Below, one piece after another: positions 58,701 to 64,000 of a DNA stretch of 64,000 nt (positions are counted from its first letter, which is position 1; each line of letters begins with the position of its first letter). This DNA comes from Streptomyces albofaciens JCM 4342. Lineage in GTDB: Bacteria > Actinomycetota > Actinomycetes > Streptomycetales > Streptomycetaceae. Location of the stretch: assembly GCF_008634025.1 (NCBI RefSeq), contig NZ_PDCM01000002.1, positions 496,001 through 560,000 on the forward strand. The letters run 5' to 3'. The notes beneath the pieces were generated by a model, which did not search any database, was not told the DNA's origin, and worked only from the letters and a program-made list of their open reading frames with translations. A program made the translations under genes and the position numbers.

Positions 58701-60968
58701 CTCCAGGAGCAGGCGCTGCTGCGGGTCGGTGGCCGTCGCCTCCTGGTCGGACAGGCCGAAGAAGCCCGCGTCGAAACCGCCCGCGTCGGGCAGGAAGCCG
58801 CCTTCGCGTGCGTAGCAGGTGCCCGGGCGGTCGGGGTCCTCGTCGAAGAGGCGCTCCAGGTCCCAGCCGCGGTCGTCCGGGAAGGCGCGCATCGCGTCGG
58901 TTCCGCCGGCCAGCATCTCCCAGAGGGCGTCGGGAGAGTCGGCGCCGCCCGGCAGCCGGCAGGCCATGCCGACGATCGCCACCGGATCGGCCTCGTCGGC
59001 CGGCCGTCTCCGCGGCTCCTCCGGCGTCTTTCCCGGCGCCTTCGCCGCGGCGGGCCCGTCCGGTGCGGCCAGTACGTGCGCGACGGCCCGCGGGGTCGGG
59101 TGGTCGAAGGCCAGCGTGACCGGGAGGGACAGCCCGGTCTCCTCCCGCAGCAGGTTCCGCAGCCGCACCGCGAGGACGGAGTCGAGGCCGAGCCGGCGGA
59201 ATTCGGTGTCGGGGAAGTCCGTACCGGACGGGGTGGGGCCGGCCGGGGCGCCGCTGCCGCCGAGGATCTGGCCGACGCAGTCGCGTACGAGGTCCAGCGC
59301 CTCCTCGGCCGTGTCCGGCGGGACCGCGCCGAGGCGGGCCGCGACGGGCGCCGCTTCCGGGCCGGTGCGCAGCTGTTCCTTGAGGGCCCGGCGGTCGAGC
59401 TTCCCGGCCGGGGTGAAGGGCAGCTCGCGGACGGTGACCAGTTCGAGGGGGATCTTGTGGTCGGCGAGCCCCAGCCTGCGCAGGTAGGCGGTCACCTCGG
59501 TCAGCCCGATCGTCCGGTCCGCGCGGTCGGTCACGACCAGGCACGGGTACTCGCCGAGCCGGTCGTCCGGGGCGCCCGAAACGGCCAGCGGGCCCAGGCC
59601 CGCGAGATCCGCGAGCAGGCTCTCGACCTCGGTGGCGCTGAACTTCCGGCCCCCGGTGGCGATCACCTCGGCCGCCCGGCCGTGCAAGGCGACCACGCCG
59701 TCCGCGTCGACGGCGGCGATGTCGCCGGTGCGCAGCCAGCCGTCCTCGGTGAGGGCCGAGCGCGTCAGCTCCGGCTCGCGGAAGTAGCCGCGGAACATCG
59801 CCGGGCCCCGGTACTGGAGTTCGCCCGTCGCCCCCGCCGCGCACTCCTCGCCACGCTCGTCCACGACCCGTACGCGCGCACCGTCGACCGGCTCTCCCAC
59901 GCTGCCGCCGGGGTGGTGGGCCCGGGTCCGCGTGCCGGTGCCGATCTCGGACATGCCCCACACCACGACGAGTTCGCAGTCGAGGGCGGCGCGTACCTGT
60001 GCGGCGAGCGCGGGCGCGAGGGCGGCGCCCGCCGTACGCACCTGGTGCGGCGCGAAGCCCGCCGGCTCGTCCGTTCGGGCCAGCCGGTCGACGATTTCCC
60101 GCAGTTGGGCGGGTACGGCGAAGACGACGCGGGGGTCGTGCTCCCGCGCCAGGGCCAGGAAGCGGTCCGCGTCCCAGCCGGTGAGCAGGACCTGCGTCCG
60201 GGCGGCGAACAGCGCCGTGTGCAGGGACTGGAGCCCGAACAGGTGGGTCATCGGGCAGGCGGTCATGACCGTGCCGTCGAAGGCGCCGGCGGCGTCGGCC
60301 ACGACGGCCGCGGTGTTCGCCAGCAGTCCGTCGTGGGTGTGCACGCACAGCTTGGGCCGCGCCGAGGTGGTACCGGACGAGAGGATCAGGGCGAGCGGCA
60401 TGTCGGGGGTCAGGCGCACCTGCCGGGGTTCGCTGCCCGTCCAGGCCGCCAGCAGCCCGTCCAGCGCCCCGATCCCCGGCTCCTCGCCCGCAGCCTCCGA
60501 CGCCCCGGCCAGCAGGACGCCGCGCAGCGTCGGCACGCCCTCCAGAAGCGAGCGGGCCGTTTCCCTGTCCTCGCTCCCGGAAGCGGCCAGGACGAGGAGT
60601 ACGGGCTCCGCGCGGGTCAGCAGCGCGTGGACCTCCGCGGTCGGGGTGCCCTGGTGGATGGGCAGCAGTACGGCGCCGACGGCCGCGACGGCCAGGTGCA
60701 GGGTCGGGAACTCCCAGCGGTTCGGCAGCCGCACCGCGACCACGTCACCGGGCTCGACACCCGACTCCTGAAGGCCACGGGCCAGCGCGCCGACGTCCGC
60801 CCGCCACTGCGCCCAGGTCCACGAACGGTCCCCGTCGACGAGGGCCACCGCGTCGGGGTCGGCCTCCGCGGCGGCCTCGAACACCTCGGGCAGCGTGTGG
60901 CCGCCCCGTTGGTCCGCCGCGTCGGTGGGCGGCTGGATCACGTAGTCATCTGTGTGGACGGGCACCAT
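55737..60968 (-). CDS. rimA: RimA-type loading module: CoL-ACP-KS(Ser)-AT-ACP polyketide synthase
   Basis: A 1743-aa protein. CoA-ligase domain, ~25-530 (SSGTTSARPK, ELQYRGP, GWLRTGD, PAGKLDR); ACP1, ~555-635, with attachment Ser597 in GLDSVL; ketosynthase, ~660-1090, in which the active-site Cys is Ser833 (DTASSSS) while His968 and His1008 are kept; acyltransferase, ~1195-1500, GHSAG with Ser1290 and substrate motif VAAH ending at 1394; ACP2, ~1600-1675, Ser1631; then a helical docking tail. The same order occurs in the pimaricin (PimS0) and rimocidin (RimA) loading proteins. KS-Ser domains decarboxylate a dicarboxylic unit to make the starter. ATG 60968 or GTG 60965 are both possible starts. 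Confidence 0.9.
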   Translation of the reverse strand: MVPVHTDDYVIQPPTDAADQRGGHTLPEVFEAAAEADPDAVALVDGDRSWTWAQWRADVGALARGLQESGVEPGDVVAVRLPNRWEFPTLHLAVAAVGAVLLPIHQGTPTAEVHALLTRAEPVLLVLAASGSEDRETARSLLEGVPTLRGVLLAGASEAAGEEPGIGALDGLLAAWTGSEPRQVRLTPDMPLALILSSGTTSARPKLCVHTHDGLLANTAAVVADAAGAFDGTVMTACPMTHLFGLQSLHTALFAARTQVLLTGWDADRFLALAREHDPRVVFAVPAQLREIVDRLARTDEPAGFAPHQVRTAGAALAPALAAQVRAALDCELVVVWGMSEIGTGTRTRAHHPGGSVGEPVDGARVRVVDERGEECAAGATGELQYRGPAMFRGYFREPELTRSALTEDGWLRTGDIAAVDADGVVALHGRAAEVIATGGRKFSATEVESLLADLAGLGPLAVSGAPDDRLGEYPCLVVTDRADRTIGLTEVTAYLRRLGLADHKIPLELVTVRELPFTPAGKLDRRALKEQLRTGPEAAPVAARLGAVPPDTAEEALDLVRDCVGQILGGSGAPAGPTPSGTDFPDTEFRRLGLDSVLAVRLRNLLREETGLSLPVTLAFDHPTPRAVAHVLAAPDGPAAAKAPGKTPEEPRRRPADEADPVAIVGMACRLPGGADSPDALWEMLAGGTDAMRAFPDDRGWDLERLFDEDPDRPGTCYAREGGFLPDAGGFDAGFFGLSDQEATATDPQQRLLLEAAWETFERAGIDPATLKGTRTGVFTGAMERGYGATASGAPGEWESMLGTGTANSAISGRIAYTYGLEGPALTVDTASSSSLVALHLACRSLRSGETDLALAGGVTVMATPAPFTHFARLRALAPDSRAKAYADTANGSAWAEGAGLLLLERLSDARRNGHRVLALVRGSAVNQDGASNGLTAPSGPAQQRVIRQALADAGLAPRDVDAVEGHGTGTPLGDPIEAQALMATYGRERPEGRPLWLGSVKSNLGHTQAAAGVVGVIKTVLALGRGILPRTLHVADPSTKVDWSAGSVRLLTEPRSWPRESGHTRRAGVSSFGLTGTNAHVILEEAPGEQPEEAQGGHGTDPADDTAVPWVLSARSRTALRAQARRLAEHVTAHPGLRTRDIAHALATTRTRHRHRAVVSASDRARMLAATAAFGRGERSAEVTPHDSAPGGLAFVFSGQGGQHPGMGRAAAEAFPVFGQALREVCATLDPLLARPLTSVMWADADSDEATLLHNAEYSQPSLFAVQVALYRLYESWGMAPDLLAGHSAGEIAAAHVTGILSLQDACTLVATRGRLISSLPTGGATVAVRISEAEVREWLAEDASGSVSVAAVNGPHSLVLSGAEAPLIALTDRLRAAGHKTHRIPMRVAAHSPLMDPILEEFRAVVRTLAYGTPTVPLVSTVTGRPLTDEEARDPDHWVRHVRQPVRFKDAIDRLRDERVTGFLELGAEPLLTPMIDECLETAGPQQGTAVVPSLSSGVPDRQSLLSAAARVHAHGAPVDWDAVLPGARPADLPTYAFQRRRFWLAAGPVAAGAAAGGGFVGAAIGAAAPSADAEPSGLEARLAGLEDAEQDAYVRSLVLAETSAVLGGQEPLDNEGNHTFKEMGINSVNAVELRNRLIAATDVRLPATLVYDHPTPNAVVRLVRERLAPASTAPRDVNTVVAELESLLTSGAEVPAEAVARLKAITAGRDGDTDTGTGGPLDLTSASDEDLFRLMDAER

Positions 60969-61048
60969 CACTCCCGGATCGCTTTGAGCACTTTCATCGG
61001 TTGGGGGGCGGGCCGGGGTTCGGACACGAGCTCCTGCCCGGGCGGGCG

Positions 61049-61240
61049 TCAGCCCTCGTGCACGGTGATGGCCCGGGACGGGCACAGGGCGCCTGCCAGC
61101 TTGGCGGTGGCCTCCTGGTCGGCACCGGGCTCGGCGATGAGGGTGACCAGCCCGTCGTCGTCCTGGTCGAAGATCGCGGGCGCGTTCAGCACGCACTGGC
61201 CCGCCCCGACGCAGCGGTCGGGGTCAACGGTGATACGCAT
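61049..61240 (-). CDS. rimH: RimH-type ferredoxin
   Basis: A 63-aa [3Fe-4S] ferredoxin: DPDRCVGAGQC gives the first cysteines and ALCPSRAI the last; the acidic middle (FDQDDDGLV) is typical. It hands electrons to the cytochrome P450 coded just upstream, which oxidises a methyl branch of the macrolactone to carboxyl in polyene pathways. Confidence 0.88.
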   Translation of the reverse strand: MRITVDPDRCVGAGQCVLNAPAIFDQDDDGLVTLIAEPGADQEATAKLAGALCPSRAITVHEG

Positions 61241-61321
61241 CTCGGTTTCTCTCCTGCGGTGGATGGGGGCCGCCCGGCGGCCGGTGGTGCCGTGCCGCCG
61301 GGCGGGCGGGGCCGGGTACGG

Positions 61322-62584
61322 TCACCAGCGGACGGGCAGCTCGTGCAGGCCGTAGAGCACGCCGTCGTACTTGATGTTCAGCCCGTCTTCGGGCACGTCG
61401 AGCCGGAGGTTGGGAATGCGCTCGAAGAGCTTGCGGTAGGCGACTTCCATCTCGACCCGTACCAGGTTCTGCCCCAGGCACTGGTGTACGCCGTAGCCGA
61501 AGGCCACATGGCCCCGGGCGGAGCGGGAGGGGTCGAACGCATGGGGGCACGGGAAGAGGTTCTCGTCGTAATTGGCCGCGGCGACCAGCGGCACGATGCC
61601 CTCCCCCGCCTTGATGCGCTGCCCGGCGATCTCCACGTCCTCGACGGCCACGCGCAGGGACACCAGGTCGGCGACCGAGTGGAAGCGCAGGGTCTCCTCC
61701 ACGGCCCGCTCGTCGCCGATCCACTGGGGGTTCTTCAGCAGGGTGACCACACCGAGCGCGATGTTGTTGGCCGTGGTCTCGTGCCCGGCGATGAGCAGCA
61801 GCATCAGCACGCCGGACATCTCGTGCGCACCGATGGCGCCGGTGGCCAGCAGCCGGGTGACGATGTCGTCGCCGCCCCACTTCTGCTTGATGTCGATCAG
61901 CCGGTTGATGTACCGCAGGAGGTCCTTGGCGGCGGCCGTGCGCTCCTCGTCGGTGAAGGCGCGGAAGGAGACCAGGACCCGCGTCCGGGACTCGAAGAAT
62001 TCGCGGTCGGCGGGCGGCACGCCGAGCAGCGCCGAGATCACCAGGGAGGGCACGGGCAGGGTGAAGTCGGCGACGAGGTCGGCGGTGTTGCCCGCGGCCA
62101 GCATCGCGTCCAGTTGCGCGTCCACGGTGCGCTCGATCGCGGGCTTCAGCGCGCGGACGCGCCGGACGGTGAACTCCGGGATGAGGGCCTTGCGGAACCG
62201 GTCATGTTCCGGTGAGTCCATGCCCACGAACCAGCCGGGAACCTGGTCCTGCTTGGGTACGCCGATCGTCTCCCCGACATTGGGGAAGCCCGCGTGTTCG
62301 GGGTTGGAGCTGATGCCCGGGTTGGTCAGGACGGCGCGCACGTCCTCGTGCCGGGTGACCAGCCACACCCGTTTGCCGTCGGGCAGGTGCGAGAGCACCA
62401 GGCCTTCCCGGTCGCGGTATGCGGCGTATTCGGGCGGCGGGAAGGGTATGCCCGGCGCGCGCAGCGGGAAGTCGACGACCAGCGGGTCCGTTCCGTGCCC
62501 GGTCGCCCCGTCCGCGTCCGTGGCCGCGGCCGTTCGCCCCGTGACCGGGCAGGTGGCCTGCGTGGCCGGTTCGGTGTGCGTCAT
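61322..62584 (-). CDS. rimG: RimG-type cytochrome P450
   Basis: A 420-aa P450. I-helix oxygen-binding motif LIAGHETTANN, K-helix ETLRFHS (ExxR) and haem-ligand loop FGYGVHQCLGQN with the axial Cys. It resembles AmphN/NysN/PimG, which oxidise the exocyclic methyl group of polyenes to the carboxylic acid. The first ~30 residues are variable. It is followed by its ferredoxin gene. Confidence 0.88.
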   Translation of the reverse strand: MTHTEPATQATCPVTGRTAAATDADGATGHGTDPLVVDFPLRAPGIPFPPPEYAAYRDREGLVLSHLPDGKRVWLVTRHEDVRAVLTNPGISSNPEHAGFPNVGETIGVPKQDQVPGWFVGMDSPEHDRFRKALIPEFTVRRVRALKPAIERTVDAQLDAMLAAGNTADLVADFTLPVPSLVISALLGVPPADREFFESRTRVLVSFRAFTDEERTAAAKDLLRYINRLIDIKQKWGGDDIVTRLLATGAIGAHEMSGVLMLLLIAGHETTANNIALGVVTLLKNPQWIGDERAVEETLRFHSVADLVSLRVAVEDVEIAGQRIKAGEGIVPLVAAANYDENLFPCPHAFDPSRSARGHVAFGYGVHQCLGQNLVRVEMEVAYRKLFERIPNLRLDVPEDGLNIKYDGVLYGLHELPVRW

Positions 62585-62612
62585 GAGTGGAGATCCCCTC
62601 TCGGGCGGGCCG

Positions 62613-63671
62613 TCAGCCGGCGCCGTAGAACGCGCGGACCCGGTCGATCACGAAGTCCTGGTCGGCGGCGGTCAGTCCGGTGTGGGTGGGCAGGTACAGT
62701 CCGTCCTCGGCGAAGGCGTTCGCCTTGAGCGAGGGCCAGTCGGGGTGGAAATACATGGGCTGCCGGCTCATCGGCTTGAAGAACAGCCGGGTCTCGATGG
62801 ACTCCCCGGCCAGGAATTCCCGCAGTTCCTCGCGGCGTTCGGCGCGCAGGTCGTACATCCACAGCACGTCCCGCGGCGGCATCAGCGTGATGCCGGGGAC
62901 ATCGGCCAGCCCCTCGTCGTAGCGCTTCTCGATTCCGCGGCGCACTTCGAGGATGTCGTCCAGGCGCTCGGTCTGGGCCAGCGCGACGGCGGCCTGCATG
63001 GCCGTCATGCGGTAGTTGTAGGCCACTTTCTTGTGCAGGAAGCTGTGGTCCTTCGTGAACGCCATGGCCCGCAGGTGCGCCAGCTGCCCGGCGAGTTTCG
63101 CATCGTCGGTGAGGCAGATGCCGCCCTCCCCCGCCGTGATGATTTTGTTGGCGAACAGCGAATAGCACGCGATGTCACCGACCGGGCGGATGCCGTGCGC
63201 TTCGGCGCTGTCCTCCACGACCCGCAGGTTGTACTGGTACGCGATGTCCATCACCGCGTCCATGTCGCACCGGCGGCCGTAGATGTGCACCGGCATCACG
63301 GCCTTCGTCCGCGCCGTGATCTTCTCCTCGATACGGGCGACATCGATGTTGAGGTCGTCCGCGCAGTCCACGAACACGGGCGTGGCGCCGGTGTACGTGA
63401 CCGCCCACGCGGAGGCGATCATCGTGAATTCCGGCACGATCACCTCGTCCCCCGGACCGATGCCCAGCGCCCGCAGCGCGAGGGTGAGCGCCGCCGTCCC
63501 CGAGGAACAGGAAACGCCGTGCGCGATGCCGTTGTAGTCGGCGAAGGCACGCTCGAACCGCCCGACCATCGGGCCCTGGGACGATATCCACCCGTCCTCG
63601 ACGGCACCGGTCAGATACGCCAGCTCGTTGCCCTCCAGAGCGGGCCTGGACACGGGATACTTGAACGACAT
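62613..63671 (-). CDS. rimF: RimF-type PLP aminotransferase for mycosamine
   Basis: A 352-aa DegT/DnrJ/EryC1-family sugar aminotransferase. GTAALTLALRALGIGPGDEV binds PLP phosphate, EDSAEAHG stacks on the ring, and the Schiff-base Lys is in SLFANKIITAGEGG. It corresponds to AmphDII/NysDII/PimC, which make GDP-mycosamine from the 3-keto (4-keto) sugar. It lies between the P450 and the glycosyltransferase genes, all on the minus strand. Confidence 0.88.
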   Translation of the reverse strand: MSFKYPVSRPALEGNELAYLTGAVEDGWISSQGPMVGRFERAFADYNGIAHGVSCSSGTAALTLALRALGIGPGDEVIVPEFTMIASAWAVTYTGATPVFVDCADDLNIDVARIEEKITARTKAVMPVHIYGRRCDMDAVMDIAYQYNLRVVEDSAEAHGIRPVGDIACYSLFANKIITAGEGGICLTDDAKLAGQLAHLRAMAFTKDHSFLHKKVAYNYRMTAMQAAVALAQTERLDDILEVRRGIEKRYDEGLADVPGITLMPPRDVLWMYDLRAERREELREFLAGESIETRLFFKPMSRQPMYFHPDWPSLKANAFAEDGLYLPTHTGLTAADQDFVIDRVRAFYGAG

Positions 63672-63724
63672 CCGCTGTCTCTTCCTTGCCTTTTCGTGGT
63701 CCACGGACAGAAATGCGTGCGGTC

Positions 63725-64000
63725 TTACGCCCGGGCCAGGGCCGGGTGTCCGAGGATCACCTCGGCAGCGGTCCCACGGCCGCCCGCCGCACGCTGCAGG
63801 GCACCGAGCCGCTCCGCGTTCTCGCGGAAGGAAGGGGTGTCGAGCACCCGGGTGAGCTTGTCGAGCACATCGTCGACGTCGAGGTCCCGCGGCCGGTCGA
63901 GGGTCAGGCTGATGCCGAAGTCGTGGCCGCGCACGGCCTGGTCGTAGCAGTCCACCCACAGCGGCCGTACCACGAGCGGCTTGCCGAAGTACACGCCTTC
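63725..64000 (-). CDS. rimE: RimE-type glycosyltransferase, C-terminal part (continues beyond window)
   Basis: The frame is open to the window edge; 91 C-terminal residues are present. EGVYFGKPLVVRPLWVDCYDQA (split by the edge) and VLDTPSFRENAERL match the C-terminal nucleotide-sugar-binding end of GT-B (UGT/MGT) glycosyltransferases. By position and neighbours it is the mycosaminyltransferase that glycosylates the macrolactone. Confidence 0.75.
   Translation of the reverse strand, partial: EGVYFGKPLVVRPLWVDCYDQAVRGHDFGISLTLDRPRDLDVDDVLDKLTRVLDTPSFRENAERLGALQRAAGGRGTAAEVILGHPALARA

Noticed and set aside
55653..61355. Very long + strand open frame opposite the loading-module PKS gene
   Set aside because: It mirrors the PKS gene in the antisense frame produced by high third-position GC; its translation has no domain and is Gly/Arg/Val-rich.

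Overview
The window is high-GC actinomycete chromosome, almost certainly Streptomyces: third codon positions are nearly all G or C, GTG and TTG starts are frequent, and family types such as LAL regulators, SCO2322-like proteins and modular PKS are present. Two natural-product loci occur together, a complete toyocamycin/sangivamycin (7-deazapurine nucleoside) cluster and one edge of a rimocidin-type polyene cluster. Both are known from Streptomyces rimosus, so that species or a close relative is the best guess (inference from gene content; no database was searched).

Layout. 1-5.4 kb: end of a TetR gene, a membrane-anchored esterase, and a decarboxylase-type amidohydrolase and an SDR enzyme separated by 46-bp tandem repeats; an Lrp regulator is divergent from the SDR. 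5.9-9.7 kb: a reactive-sulfur island (membrane rhodanese, CstR-like sensor, TauE/SafE exporter, small rhodanese with a His-Tyr-Gly repeat tail, persulfide dioxygenase-rhodanese fusion) with four CsoR/CstR-type palindromes. 10.5-20 kb: GH30 glycanase, IS630 scar, F420-reductase-like protein, IMPase-like protein with a LysR regulator, two divergent Hsp20 genes, and a tailspike-like beta-helix protein without a signal peptide. 20.5-32.4 kb: toyA to toyM. toyA is a LAL activator. toyB-toyI form a tightly coupled + strand operon: toyB, toyC and toyD with toyM build preQ0, and toyE-toyI build and attach the ribose or trim phosphates. toyM-toyL-toyK-toyJ is a facing operon containing QueC and a three-subunit Co-type nitrile hydratase that turns toyocamycin into sangivamycin. 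toyC carries a 7-bp insertion that breaks its conserved N-terminus. 32.7-37 kb: secreted double nitrilase-fold protein coupled to a CobB-like amidotransferase, an SCO2322-like protein of cobalt-transport loci, and a possible decayed cobalamin riboswitch.

37-54 kb: accessory enzymes, each with a local regulator (MFS pump, cupin, histidine phosphatase, quinone oxidoreductase/TetR, MarR/dienelactone hydrolase, DUF4239-like protein, nitronate monooxygenase). Several wrecked genes lie among them: isoaspartyl methyltransferase, DUF6325-type, SDR and LuxR. A compact operon of a 104-aa protein, a polyprenyl synthetase and an MpaB/Lcp-type oxygenase sits divergent to an ECF sigma factor; it is the best candidate here for an undescribed small pathway. 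DeoR and methyltransferase genes follow. 54.3-64 kb: crotonyl-CoA carboxylase/reductase converging on the polyene loading PKS (CoL-ACP-KS(Ser)-AT-ACP), ferredoxin, P450, aminotransferase and a glycosyltransferase that runs off the window. The reductase can make ethylmalonyl-CoA for this polyene.
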